From NCBI GenBank assembly GCA_026413225.1, contig CM048576.1, positions 3,728,501 through 3,792,500 on the forward strand: DNA of 64,000 nt, read 5' to 3'. Source of the stretch: Otis tarda. Taxonomy: Eukaryota; Chordata; Aves; Otidiformes; Otididae. Position numbers and translations under genes: made by a program. A model generated the notes under the pieces. The model ran no database searches. It was not told the DNA's origin and was given only the letters and a program-made list of their open reading frames with translations. Of this stretch, positions 1 to 11,206 are shown piece by piece (the first letter of the stretch is position 1; each line of letters begins with the position of its first letter).

Positions 1-1133
1 ACTTGCTGGGTCACGTTAGGCTAATTTTAACACAATCTCCCTAATCATCTGCACCATTTGCTTGCTCTTTAGCTTGAGACTTGGGGAAAAAAAGATTTGT
101 TCTCCGCACCGGGAAGTCCAGGTGCCGGCTGAGTGCTCACAGCCTCTGAGGCTACACCACTCCAGCATCTGAACTTGGGCCTGGGCTTAAGCTTGTGAGG
201 CCCAGTGAACTGAACTAAGAGCCAGGTTTGCAATGCCAATTAGCTCTCATTATATGGGTAGTGTCTGAGGTTATGATTTCCCAAAAAAAAGAAGAAAAGT
301 TCCAGTTCACATTAGCCTGAACGAGGCAAGTCATATGGAAAAGGTGCACATACAAATCTTTGTGAAATCTAGACCCTGACTTCTTCAGATGCTAAGTTTG
401 TTCTGACCTCAAGACTAAAAAGCTCCGATCTGCATATGTGGGAAATCCTGGGGTTTGGTTTTGTTTTGTTTTAAATAGCTAATAAAACCCTCACTGACTC
501 TGCAAGTATTCTCTTCTATCACTAAATTTTGCCTTACAGGATAGATTGATAGCCACAGCTCTTTTCAGATAAATATAACAGCAATGAAGTAAATCTGGGA
601 GAAATATGCAGGAATACCCTAGATAAGCAGTAGCTGAAAAATAAAGCACGGTTTTTGCCATGTGAAGCATTAATTTAGATGGGACGCTGGGATCCCTTGC
701 ACTTCATGAGCTCCAGTTCTACTGGGGTCAATGGAGTGACTGCGGAGATACACTAATGTAAGTCCTACCGCGTGGTCCAGAATAGCCTAGCCCAGAGAGG
801 TTTGGAGGCTGTGACCAGGGGATGAAGTGGGAGGGGTGTTCCATTAGGGAACGTGGCTTTGATTTTGGTAGCAGCCTGCCCCTACTTTTTGCATCTCCTG
901 GGCCAGAATAACTTTTCATATGGACCTCAGCTTTTCCTTGTTTGCTGCTTAACAGAAGACAAAAGTAATAGGCTTTCCAGTGGCCCTCCCCCTGACTTTG
1001 TCAAGGGAATTAGTTCTTGAAATCTTTGACATTGTTGGTGGCTCTATGTTTCTTCTATGAAACCAAACATTGTTACTGCTAGAGGAGATGCAAAAGTAGA
1101 GATGTTTAAAAGACTGAGCACTTAAACATGCAC

Positions 1134-1153
1134 TTTTTTTTTTTTTTCTTTTT
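1134..1153. repeat. Poly-T tract
   Basis: Fourteen T in a row, then C and five more T. It could be the reversed poly-A of a decayed retroposon, but no body is recognisable beside it. Confidence 0.8.
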
Positions 1154-1361
1154 ATGAGTTTATTTCTGAGGTTTGGCTTTTTCTCTGTGTCTGTTACCTT
1201 CAGAGCCTTGCCTCTTTCCTAAGAGCTGGACTTTGGTTGATGGAAAAACCACACATGCAATGGGACAAATGCTTTCCTAAGCTGCCTCTAATGTTATTGT
1301 CAGAATTGCACCAGGAATAATTTTGATTCAGAGACAGTAAGATCAGATGTTAAAACACTGA

Positions 1362-1399
1362 ACTCATCAGCAGGAGATCTTGTTCCTGCTGAGATGAGT
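1362..1399. repeat. Short imperfect hairpin
   Basis: Arms actcatcagcagga (1362-1375) and tcctgctgagatgagt (1384-1399) are complementary over 14 bp, with a two-base bulge (ag, 1392-1393) and an 8-base loop. The function is unknown and it may be chance or the core of a decayed palindromic element. Confidence 0.45.
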
Positions 1400-2825
1400 C
1401 AAGCCCATTCTCCTAGACATTTTTTATCCATATCAAGAGGAAGTTTGGAACTAGATTTAATCTATTTCTCAGAAGTTGCTGATGCTTTCATGTAAGATGA
1501 GGAGTTTGTTGTCAAGAGAGGAACAAATTTTTTGAGCCATCACAAGACTTCCTCTGATTGGTGTACCGAAGAGATGGACTAATTTGATATATGAGGGCCA
1601 TAACAGTTATTATTATCTCTCCAAACACACACATCAAATTCTTTTCCTACCTTCACACACCCACAGCCCCTGTCCCATGCTTAGGAACACAAAAAATGGA
1701 GAATTAGGCCCCACCTCACGATTCAGTGTTCCTAAAGAGATCCAGCTGAGTAAACCAAAGCGATTGGAACCAGCCTTTCATCTACTAATGGTCTAATGGG
1801 ATGCCTTTGTGTTGATTTTAGCACTTTCTCTTCTTGGCTGAATTAAAGAATCCACTGCAGTAATGCCCAACCTTTTATTGTTGTGCCATGTTATTCATGA
1901 ATTATTCCAGTTTCATGGTTATTTTTGTTTTGGCCTATAGCCTGTTTAAAAAATATTTGTAAAACAAAAGAAAGGAACATAGTTTCTCCACTTCCTGTCT
2001 GTCTGTCTAGAGCTGTGGGGCCAAACACTTTCCAGCTTTGAGAATCTCACTGGTAGTTAATGAGAGTATGGGATGGTGTGAACTAAGAGCTTGGCATCCA
2101 CAGACTTTCGCGTGTTCTAGGCAAGTTCTAGTCCACCTCCTGCTCCTCAGCAGTGATTATTAGTGACCTGTCCCTAGAAAAACGTAGCAAAACCAGAACT
2201 CATGTCCTGAGTTTCCTTAAACTGCAGGCAAAATTGGGACCTGGACTTGATTTATCCTGCCAGTCAGCCTTTCTTTCTTTCCTTTGGGAGAAGACCCAGC
2301 AAAGTGTGTTGAGAACTTAGTCCCACCTTTGATGAATAAAATCCTGTCGCATCCAGGTCTACACAAACCACTTAAAAAGGATAAAACACAGAGATAATAT
2401 TAAGCATTATTATGTGATAAGGGAAATTCCCCTGCCCCTTCAGTAACAATGGGTCAGTCCATCTAATATTGCACAAACTGCCATCTTTTCGAAAAATAGA
2501 TGTCTGAACATTCAGTCAATGGAGCAATCCAATTGCCTGAACATTTTTGGGTGCTTTATCATTTAAATTGTAATAAATCACAGTATGCCACAAGCTGTAT
2601 TGAGCTGCATCAAGTTACATTCTCACCTATAACATGCGGTAACGAGATGAAATCAGTGTGACATGATGTAATTGAACTGAAAATTCAATGCATGCACTGT
2701 TTTGTCTTTAAAAGTTGGCTTAAATAGGTTTCTTAAAAATTAGGGGGATTTTCTTAAAATCACTGCCAGTGTCACATTTTGACTCTCTATTTCTGCCCTT
2801 TATTTAGTTTAAATAATGAGCACAT

Positions 2826-2894
2826 GGGGCCTGCCCTTAAGTCCATTCAACTCTATTGAAAGATTACTATTGATTCCAGACTTTGGACCTGGGC
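2826..2894. mobile_element. Ancient palindromic MITE-like element, family E, copy 1
   Basis: Reads gggcctgcccttaagtcc, then a middle of ctattgaaagattactattg, then gactttggacctgggc. The ends are inverted complements and the middle has the 'attgaagtcaatgg' theme shared with copies at 9497, 38797 and 49285. This layout matches a short palindromic repeat familiar from turtle, crocodile and bird DNA with ends like ggcctgatccaaagcccattg. There is no coding capacity, so it would have depended on a transposase supplied elsewhere. The Dfam name is not assigned. Confidence 0.6.
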
Positions 2895-2944
2895 GATCAG
2901 GAATTGTGCAGTAGAATATAGAAAGACACTATAGTGCATTTCTA

Positions 2945-3215
2945 GGACAGCTGGGCTAACATGCTCCCACAAGTTCCTTGGGAAGGTGCTTCCACAAACT
3001 AATACTAATTCCATGAACTACCATGGTTTGGAAAAATTTCCTTACATTTAGTTTCCCCTCCCTCCCTTTCTGAAGTAGAAGTAATGAGATACAATAATTT
3101 TACCTCTCCTAAGCAGTCCCTTATTTCTCAGAGTGATATCCTCCTGGACCACCTTAATGAATTCCCTCCTCTTCTTGGTTTTGTACACATTTCAGATATT
3201 TATACAAGATGTATG
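2945..3215 (-). mobile_element. Possible very old CR1-type LINE fragment
   Basis: On the minus strand the order of motifs resembles the 3' half of a CR1 body. The plus-strand text aaaaatttccttacatttag recalls the reversed 'taaggaaaaattt' stretch, and tttcagatatttatacaaga recalls the reversed 'tataaatacctgaaa' stretch. Between them the match is poor, so this is a tentative call and it may instead be unique sequence. Confidence 0.35.
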
Positions 3216-4747
3216 AAGGTAAAAGGATTATCCATACATTATTGTTTCTGAAACAGAGGACTAAAGCTAAACATAATCTGGTTCAGTCCCCAGCTGATGT
3301 AAATCATTCTAGCTCTCCTGGAAGTTGCTGCTGAAATGTTTTTGAGCACCCAGTTAGGGATTGCTTTCTGCAGGAATGGGAGGAGAGAGACACTGAATAA
3401 AACTGACTGGAACAAACTCGTGCCACCTGTGATGATGCCTGTGGATGCCCAGTGTGCTGGAAAGGCATCATAGAGTTGGGCTCTGCTGCCAGAGGTGAAG
3501 CTGTGATGAGGTGATGGCTTGGGCTGCCAGGGCCAATGTCACTGCTAACAGTGCCAGGTAATTCTGGGGTGGAAATGCAGCGACACAGAAATTAGACTGA
3601 CCTAGTTACCTGAGTAAGTGTGCAGAGCTCTTACTGAGCTAGATCACGGTGAAGTGCCTGCGATGTATGTTGGCTGAAACGTTACTGAGGTTAACTAGCT
3701 CAGGCCTAGCTGTGTGTTCTGGTCTCAATTGCTGTTGCACTTAAGCCCCCATCCAGTTCTGCTCAATTTATTGCTGCGGAGTTACAATGACAAGGCTGAA
3801 ACCCCTTGTGAGCGTGAGGCTGCTGTAACTTCCAGTGGGTAGAGCTGAGGTGTGAGAAGGGGGACTATTGCATCTGGCTCATTTTCCCCAAAACAAGAGA
3901 GGTATAATAGGAGATGAAAAGACATAGTGACTTCATAAGAAAGATGCGAGTGAAATGGGAAATCTGAGGAGAAAAATGTGGGAAAGGGGGAAAGTAAACC
4001 AGGAAGGGATATATCTCCCGTCATAAACTCTGACTCCAGCTGTAAAAGGGTAGGTGCTGGACGGCATTAGCTCGTTGTGTGCAGCTCCCTCAGAGTGCAG
4101 GGTCACTGGTGAGGCACTTGGAGTGTCCGTGGGGACAGCAGAACTCCCTGTAGTGCTACTACAAGGGAAGGCAGGATCGTCCTTGCCTCCAGCTGACCAA
4201 CCCTGGCAGCACCGATGCAGGGTGCAGCCATGCCTTCCCTCAGCCTGCGCAAAATGCTCCACTGCGCATTAAACTGTCGTCTTTTTTTTTCTTTTTTTTT
4301 TAAGCAGGGCTTTTAAACCCAGATTAAGAGGTGATAACGTGTGCAATTGTGCTGGAGTTTCTAGTGGGAGATGCCTCCTGTACTCCCCCTCCACTGAAAG
4401 CTGCAGTGAGCAGTAGCTGCTGGAAATAGCAGTGGAGTGAAGCTCTGCTGCAATCAGAGCACATGAGCATCCATGAGCAGAGCTTAATGTTCCACTCTTC
4501 TTTCTTCACATGCTTTATAAAAGTTAATTAAAGGAGGCTGGGATTTGAAAAGTCAGAAGTATCGCTGCCAAACCAGCTCTTCAGTGTTCCCTTTATTGTT
4601 CCCTCTGACCAGAACATCAGCACAGACCTCATTCCTACTACTTGCATACCATATTTCCACAAACTTAATCATTACAATGTGGTAAAGAGCAATAGATTAT
4701 CAGATGTTCAGATAAGATGGATCTAATGGCCAAGGTACAGTTTTAGG
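3216..4747. other. Non-coding stretch with poly-T
   Basis: Contains T9-C-T10 at 4281-4301 and a weak inverted repeat (gatgatgcct at about 3432 and aggcatcat at about 3464). Overlapping open frames near 3780-4270 on both strands are short and lack splice or promoter context. No gene recognised. Confidence 0.55.
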
Positions 4748-4850
4748 GGAAATAATACAATAATTATTAAACCCCTCACTTTACAGGCATGGGAAAATGG
4801 AACAATTTGCCCCAAATTTCACATTAAGCCATTTGCGGAGTGAGGGAAAT
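4748..4850 (-). mobile_element. MIR-type SINE remnant
   Basis: The plus-strand text runs cactttacaggcatgggaaa, then aatttgccccaaatttcaca, which parallels the reversed MIR core 'cattttacagatgggaaact ... acttgcccaaggtcacaca'. Both blocks are in the right order and spacing, so the element lies on the minus strand. It is strongly decayed and has no target-site duplication I can see. Confidence 0.5.
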
Positions 4851-6154
4851 GACTGAGGTAATAACATGGCTGTATTGACAGCAGTGCCAGGCTATAGGCT
4901 CTAACTGTTGAGTAGTGCGTGTGCAGCGTTACTGCAATACAGAGGATATGAAACTTAGACTGGTGCACCTTGTTCTGCTGCACCAGATGAGAGAGCATAG
5001 ATATCATCCTCTTGTGGAAGAGATTCCCAACACCTCTTACATCCTGCGAACTTCCAGCCTGTTGTAACACATCGAAGCAGCGGAGACAAAATCTTTAACA
5101 AATGGGGCCAGGAAGGAAACAGCTTTCGTTCTTCGGCCAGAAAGACTCTCTGATGAGCAGCAGTTTACATGACTACAAGCAGACAAGAACCCTCTGGGCT
5201 TTTTTTAAAGTCTTGTGGTCTTCATATTTACAGGAGAAAAATGCCAAGAAATATCAAAGCTGTATCTTGTCTTAGTTTGTTAGCACAATTCCCCAGCCTG
5301 CAAAGTTGATCCTTTTTATTGGACATGAAGAAACCCCTCTTTTCCTGTCTGCTTCCAGTGAGAACTATCTAAGCTTGGCACAGAGGCCCTCCAACAGCTT
5401 TCAATAAGGTCTTCAGCCTCTGGCCCTGAAGCTGAAAGTTACCATGGCCCTTTCATGCTTAAATTCCTGGTAGGAAGTTTGGTTTTTCGTGCTTTACTAT
5501 GGTTTCCCTACTAACTTTGATCTTCACTCTTGGGAGTCTCATTTACACCCAGCTGCATCCGCATCTCTGGCCTTAATCTTTCATAACTGAGTGGCCTACT
5601 TATCAAAGTGTGACAGCTATCTTAACCCCCCACCCACTTGCCAGTGTAGATGTAGCAGACTCTCCAACTGTTATGAAAACAGATAAGTTAATTGACTAGG
5701 CTGTTTCTTGTCACATTCCAAATATTTGGTCTCCTTTGTCACTGAGCTTGAGTCCCTCAATTCTCTATCAATATAGTCCCCATCTCCATAGCATCTGAGA
5801 GGTTTTTTCAGACTAGCATGTTTCCATGAACGACTGATTCATTTTTTGCTCACTACTTTGCTGGACATTGCTTTTTTTTCTGGAAGGGCCACGTTGTCAC
5901 GTGCAAAGACTAACAATTACTATATTCTTGATGTGCGTATGTAGTACCAGCTATCTCAGCGTGAGTCAGCAATGTCATCATATTGGTGTGTTGTGTGTGA
6001 GTAATAAATGTGCCCCTCTTCCAAGCAGAGCCTTGGGTGTAGGACAATGTCTTCTCTTGGGTCTGTGCTTCAGTAGTGACATGAAGCAACCACTCTGCAG
6101 GAGAAACAGCAAGAGCGGTTAGAGGTTTATGAGTAATGACTTTTTTGGGGGGAA
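4851..6154. other. Non-coding stretch, nothing recognised
   Basis: No open frame longer than about 84 codons, and no splice-flanked coding segment. No repeat family recognised. Confidence 0.55.
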
Positions 6155-6320
6155 AAATATCTGAGAGAATTGGGGTTTTTTATGCAAGAGAAGAGAAGGC
6201 TGAAAGTGAAACTTGAAAATTGCCTTCAAATACATAAAAAAAAAAAAAAAGAAGCAGAGAAGGGAATACATTGTTCTCCATGTCCACTGGAGATGAGGCC
6301 CACAAGAGAGTTCTCTGATT
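6155..6320 (+). mobile_element. Old CR1 LINE fragment
   Basis: Follows the CR1 body in order: a block like 'gagagctggggtttttcagc' (gagagaattggggttttttat), then agaagagaaggctgaaagtg, then gccttcaaatacataaa. An A15 run follows at 6236-6250, then attgttctccatgtccactg and gatgaggcccacaagagag. The last two correspond to the 'ctgttctccatgtccactgagg' and 'gataggacaagaag' blocks of CR1 just upstream of the 3' end. It is an internal fragment without the 3' terminal repeats. The A run appears to be a microsatellite grown inside it. Confidence 0.72.
6236..6250. repeat. Poly-A tract inside CR1 relic
   Basis: Fifteen A in a row replace the 'aaaggag' step of the CR1 body, so this looks like homopolymer expansion within the element, not a retroposon tail. 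Confidence 0.75.
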
Positions 6321-7921
6321 TTTCTCAAAGAAAAAAAAATTATTGTGCCAATACAATCTGACAGAAAAAGGATCTGCTGGATTGCAGGGTGTAATACATT
6401 TTGCCTTTTGCCTGCATTTGTTGGTCTACTGTGGATTGGTGACAGGTGGGTGTTTTTTTTCTTCCCTGTAGCTTCCTCCTTGGCAGTCCATCTAAAAGTG
6501 GCTTATATTTTGTTATTACCTCTGATGGTTAGCAAGCGACCATATCTACAAGTTAACTCTCATTCATGATCTTCTCATAATGATAAAGTGATTCTTTTAA
6601 GAGTCCTGTTGCTTGCCAAAAACCTATTATAGCAAAAGTCTAAAGCAAATTTCAAAATAATTCATTGGACAACTGCACTCTGAGTAAGAAGCACTAGGAA
6701 GGCTCTCATTCAACACCATCATTTAAATACATTTTAATGTACCTGTAACCAGAGTATCCAGATGCTATGTATGTAAGCGCAGCATTGCGTCTCTCCAACA
6801 GAACTCTTTTCCCCAGTCTTTTATAAATGCTGCGTTTGTCCCTGCATGTTTTCAGGCAGGACTGCCGGAGAAGCTTGCTGGGATGTAGCTGAGTTGGCTC
6901 TCCACAGACTAAGCAGCAGAGAAGGACTTACCTACACAGGCAGGTGCAAAGAGACCAAAGCTTCTCTTGCCTGTGTCCAGAGCTGGTCAAATTGAGCTGA
7001 CTGTGATCTGGAAGCCGTGCAGCCGTGTTAATGTATCAGGAAATATGAACTAGGGCTGGAGCTGGTTCACATCCACAGCATAGACATGCAGGACCATCCA
7101 ACTCCATGGAAATGAAGGGAAGCTATGCACCTTGCCACAAGCAGATAGTTCTCCCACAGACTGTCCGTGAGGCCAAACCATGCTGGGTGGTTTTGGGTCC
7201 AGATACGAAATCCATTAAGTATATAAAGATGTGTTCTTTGTGGTATTTCAGGATATTTATAAATCATTCTCCTTCAGATACAAGATCATTCACAAAGGGG
7301 AAAGCCTTGTTAACTGAGTTATTTCCTTTTTTGAGCCTCTTATGCTAAGAATTAGTTGGGATTTATTTTTTTTTTCCTAAAATCACATGAGTTCTGTGAC
7401 TCACAAGAGCTGTAGGTGGTATTATTTGTTTTGGTGTCTGGAACCCCAACGTCAAACTTGTCTTTGTCAGGAGATTGATACAACGTTGGTTTTGGCGAGA
7501 AGCATGGTAGGAGAAAGGACATCACTTAGCAGATACTTAAAGTGTGGTCAGGCTCTGAAAAGTGACTCTTAGAAATGACATTGTGGTTTTCCATATTTAT
7601 TTTCTCTCAACAACTTCCAGAAACAATCTGCTGAGTTCACAAATCTAAAGGTGATTTGTTGAGCTGTCACCTCTCGGTGCTCAATGGAGGGTTTTGAAAT
7701 CCCCGCCCTTTTCCATGTGCCTCTTCCATCATCACTGCTAATAAGGATTCCACAGCTGGAAACTAGCTGACATGTTGCTGATGGATGCACGAGGCTGAGT
7801 AAACTCCTGCTTGCTCTTCCACAGCTCCCTCGGCTTATCTAGCATAAGAAGGGCCATAATTCAGCTTTAGCTGGAGTTAACACAGAGGTGCACAGAAGGA
7901 AGACTGTAAAGCAGCAGTAGG
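6321..7921. other. Non-coding stretch, nothing recognised
   Basis: Small open frames on both strands (up to about 80 codons) without splice signals. No transposon family recognised. Confidence 0.55.
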
Positions 7922-7998
7922 ACAGTCTAGTGGTTAAGACATGGCTCCAAAATTGAGGAGTCATCTCTTAATTCCATCCCCATCTTTAAAACGATGCA
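7922..7998 (+). mobile_element. MIR-type SINE 5' part
   Basis: Starts with acagtctagtggttaagaca, the tRNA-derived head of MIR/CORE-SINEs ('agtggttaagagcatgg'). It continues into a diverged 'gactcaggagtc ... ttaattcc' block and a remnant of the 'catctttaaaa' core at 7981-7991. Orientation is plus. Confidence 0.6.
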
Positions 7999-9496
7999 CA
8001 GTCATGATGGCTATACTCTATACTGCCTTGCCCAGCTGTGGGATTAGGCAGAGCTAGGAAAAGCAGTTTAGAATTAGTCAAGATGACAAATATGTAGATA
8101 TTTTCTTTTACTACGATTGCTTTTCTATTTAGCCAAGGCAGGTATAAGGAACGCCCAAAGCTTAAAGGAGCATTTCCCAAAGTTTGGTTTTCATGGTTCT
8201 GCCGTTCAGCTGTGGGATCTTCCATATAGCAAAAGACACCTATGCTACATGACAGTATGAGATAGAGGAGAAACAGAATTGACATGTCGTAGCTGGAGAA
8301 GTGCTGTACTTTACCATATTCTCCAAATCTCCTGATTTTTGGGAATTAGTGAGGCAGATAAAGCAGAACTTCTTTTCTTTCTTTCTCACAGTGCAGAAAG
8401 AGGAAAATGCAGAAAGTGTGGAAAAACCAGGAAATTTAAAGATCTAAATGCTTTTTGCATTGGACAAAATTTATTAAGGAGTTGCAAGATATCATCAAGA
8501 GTAAGACCTTCAGATTTTATAAATTCAGTTGGTAACAGACAAATTCTAATGAAGATTCCTGTTACCTCTTGAAAACTGAATGGAAAAGATGTGCAGAAGG
8601 AATAAGCCAGCTTTCAAATGAAGGGTTTGGAAAGCAACTTGCAGTAAGGGCAAGTTTGTAATTTTGCTAGTGATAACTTTCTCGAATGGAGACTGGCAAA
8701 TGAAGTAACCAGATCACTCCTTCAGCCTGAAATGCAGTCGCTGGCTTCCTGGTACCTGTGCAGGATGTCAGCTAAAGCTACGTGTTAACACATGGATGAT
8801 ATTAATCTGGCTTCAAAACTTAGCATAACTGTACTTAATGCAACATTCTTGCCTGAAAACCAAAGCTAATTAGTCCATGTGGAACGAAGCTGCTGATGCA
8901 ACTAGACTGCTGCTGATGCCAGAGCTAGCAGGGGTTCTTCTCCTCAGTGCCATGTAGACACAGTAATAAGATACGAGTCAAGCAAAAATAAATCAGGATA
9001 ACTGAAATGTCCTGGACTTGTCATGGCAAAAAAGTCAATCATGCAAGTGATGATATTGAGAAAAATCACCTCGTTTTTTCCATGGAAAATATTCAAAGAC
9101 AGTCAAGATGCCAAAAAAATTAAGTCATTCTTCTACAATCCATTATACTGGATGTCTATGGAGAAACATTAGGGGTGATCACGTACTTTAGACACCTTAA
9201 AAAATCAGGTAACTGATTTCCCCATGTGAAGACATGTATAAGTTGTGAATTTTTATTCAAGAACGTCAGCTTTACGACTGGCATGCTTAGAGTATAATTT
9301 CCCTGTGCAAAGGTGGAGTAATTTTGGTTAAGCAACATTTATTGCTTTGCATTCTTATTTAATTGAATTAACTACATTTTAAATCAGTGTGTTGAGAGAA
9401 AGCTTGTTGGGAAGAAATTTGGCTTCTCGAGGCCTGAAGTTGTGAGCCAGGAGTACTAGGTGCTATTTCACAGTGCCGTGGGAGGCCGTTAAAGCT
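7999..9496. other. Non-coding stretch, nothing recognised
   Basis: One open frame at 8339-8572 includes CRKC and CGK residues, but I see no zinc-finger spacing, splice context or known family. AT-rich with no repeat recognised. Confidence 0.5.
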
Positions 9497-9560
9497 CGGT
9501 CCAAAAGCAGCTGAAGTACAATGATAGAGTCCCGTTGACTTCAGAGGGTCTGATTCAGGC
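9497..9560. mobile_element. Ancient palindromic MITE-like element, family E, copy 2
   Basis: Left arm ggtccaaaagcagctgaagt and right half cccgttgacttcagagggtc followed by tgattcaggc. These correspond to the two arms of family E ('ccaaagcccattgaagtcaa' and 'ccattgacttcaatgggctt tggatcagg'). A MIR tail follows directly. Confidence 0.6.
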
Positions 9561-9622
9561 AGCTTTCCTCTGCCTCGGTGTCCTCATCTTTAAAGTTGGC
9601 AGAAATGCCTACTTCTTAGGTA
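9561..9622 (+). mobile_element. MIR-type SINE core/tail
   Basis: The blocks ctgcctcggtgtcctcatct and ttaaagttggcagaaatgcc parallel 'gtgcctcagtttcctcatctgtaaaatggggataat'. They are followed by tacttcttaggtaaggc, equivalent to 'tacctcatagggt'. Orientation is plus. Confidence 0.55.
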
Positions 9623-10400
9623 AGGCAGCCTAAAGATTCACCCACACTGTGCAAGGATCGCGGGGAGTTTTGCCTGAGGGGCAGCAGAGGAATTACAGAA
9701 GGCTTATTTTTTGACGGTTCTTCCACAAAATGGTAAGAGCGAGGTTTTGTCTGGTAACCCAAGAGGTTAGTAAGAGTAGACATCTGTAAAAATCTGTGAA
9801 GGATATGGAAGATGGTGGCTCTGAACATTAATATTATGAAGGTTTGGGTTATGTTGCTGAGGAAATGTGCTACAGGTTTAGTTAATATGGCTTGAGCAGG
9901 CAGAGTTTTTGTCTCAGCTGTGAATATTGTTGTGCTTATGAAGGCCAGTGAATATGTTCTACGGTGCATCAGGAGTTCGAGCTTTTCAGGTTAGGTATTT
10001 TTTCTAAACCTAAGAATTCTATGTGTTTTGATTCTATTATATTCAAATTTGGGGGTACAAAGGAGAAGATAGACTGCTACAGTTTTAGCTCAACTCCGAA
10101 AGGTCCACATCTGAACTAAGCCCAGATGCAGACATCCTGGTGTTTAAAATTTGATCACAGGTTGGCATTTGGCAACTGGCTCCTCTTCATTCTTTCTGCT
10201 TTCAACCTGTTGTTGAATGTCCCCTAACTTTGCCTCTGTGAACCTCACCATGAACCAAAACCAGTCCCTGTATGTCCGGGTCTGACCTGGGAGGACTTCA
10301 GACCGTAGCAGAGACTTTCCCAGGCCAAGGTGAAGGCATGGGACAAAACCCTGGGGAATCCTTGGGTTGAGGGGATCTTATTTAGCCACAGGCTGAACAA
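9623..10400. other. Non-coding stretch before the CR1
   Basis: A minus-strand open frame of 117 codons (9616-9969) has no recognisable domain, conserved start context or splice signals. Nothing else seen. Confidence 0.5.
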
Positions 10401-10552
10401 CTTCCCTGGAAACGTTCAAGGCCAGGCTGGATGAGGCTCTGAGCAACCCAATCTGGTTGGAGATGTCCCTGCTCCTTGCAGGGGGGTTGGACTAGATGAC
10501 CATTGAGGGTCCCTTCCAACCCAAACCATTCTATGATTCTATGATTCTATGA
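10401..10552 (+). mobile_element. Avian CR1 LINE 3' end, 5'-truncated
   Basis: The clearest transposon in the window. It starts in the 'cttccctggaaacgttcaag' block, passes gccaggctggatgaggctct, the gagcaacccaatctggt block, ttgcaggggggttggactag, and cccttccaacccaaaccatt. It ends in three copies of attctatg at about 10528-10552. CR1 is a non-LTR retrotransposon that ends in short direct repeats instead of poly-A and is usually severely 5'-truncated, as here (about 150 bp of roughly 4.5 kb). Divergence from the remembered consensus looks modest, so this is the youngest element seen. It has no coding capacity. Confidence 0.95.
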
Positions 10553-10904
10553 ACTTCACGCACGGCAAGGTCCTATGCCAGCTGCTCAGAATAAAGGGCA
10601 GAAGGGAGCCCTGGCTCCCTGCCCTCAGCTGCAGCCTCTTAGGGGCTGAGTGGGACTGGGAGGAACTGGGTGGGGAGCAGGGTGAAGAGCAGTATCACAA
10701 AGACACCTATGGCAAAGGTGGATGCCCTGGAGAAGTCTCTCTGAAAGCTACTTTTTTAAGCTTTTTGTGTATTTCTGGAACAAAGCGAGTTGTGGGGAAA
10801 ACAGGGATAAAAGAGTATTGAGAAATGATATCCGAAATGGCAATACAGACACACACAGATACACATTTACCACATTTTACAGTAATTTTAATTGCTTGTA
10901 ATCT
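10553..10904. other. Non-coding stretch downstream of the CR1
   Basis: An open frame at 10549-10821 begins inside the CR1 tail and has no recognisable product. No other structure seen. Confidence 0.5.
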
Positions 10905-10976
10905 AGCCCCCTCTCTCCCCCTTGCTCTCTCCTTCCTCCTCCTGCGCTCTCCCCCTGCCAGTCCCCCCCCCCCCCG
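10905..10976 (+). repeat. Pyrimidine-rich tract ending in C13
   Basis: About 70 bases that are almost all C and T, finishing in a C run at 10963-10975. Such tracts can form triplex DNA or act as a long polypyrimidine tract. Here a second pyrimidine stretch and an AG follow at 11030-11031. Confidence 0.75.
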
Positions 10977-11004
10977 AGTTAATCTGTCGCTAGATTCTCA
11001 GCTT

Positions 11005-11080
11005 TTCTTTTGCTTCTGGTTTCATTTTCAGATGACAAAATTCAAGGCACACAGCTCTGCTGTCTGGTTGCCCTGGTAAC
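11005..11080 (+). promoter_or_regulatory. RFX X-box motif after a strong 3' splice-like site
   Basis: The bases gttgccctggtaac at 11067-11080 fit the RFX consensus GTNRCC-N(0-3)-RGYAAC exactly, with a two-base spacer. The half-sites are inverted complements apart from one pyrimidine change. Just upstream the text tttcattttcag is a good splice acceptor, and gtaac at 11076 could serve as a weak donor. That gives a 44-base segment not divisible by three. I favour a regulatory element over an exon. The surrounding 11030-11160 has no repeat and looks like unique sequence. Confidence 0.45.
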
Positions 11081-11165
11081 GGCAGCCTATTATCGTACCT
11101 TGTCATTCATCAAGAAAGAATTGCACTTGACAGAGATAGACCAAAATGCCTGCAGTCTGCAGCAT

Positions 11166-11206
11166 GAAAAAAAAAAAAAGAAAGAAAGGAGAAAAAAAAA
11201 AAGAAA
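11166..11206. repeat. A-rich low-complexity tract
   Basis: Runs of A broken by single or paired G, including aaagaaagaaagg. Simple sequence with no adjacent retroposon body recognised. Confidence 0.8.

Larger units (their letters stand above)
1..2825. other. Non-coding stretch, nothing recognised
   Basis: AT-rich DNA with stops in all frames. The only structures seen are a 14-T run at 1134-1147 and a short imperfect hairpin at 1362-1399, in which actcat-cagcagga pairs with tcctgctg-ag-atgagt. No gene, splice-flanked exon or recognisable transposon was found. Confidence 0.6.

Noticed and set aside
8339-8572. Open frame with CRKC and CGK residues, possible zinc finger
   Set aside because: Cysteine spacing is not that of a known zinc-finger class and no ligand histidines or further cysteine pair are in register.
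11032-11075. 44-base exon between ttttcag and gtaac
   Set aside because: Not divisible by three, weak donor, and the donor lies inside an exact RFX motif that explains the sequence better.
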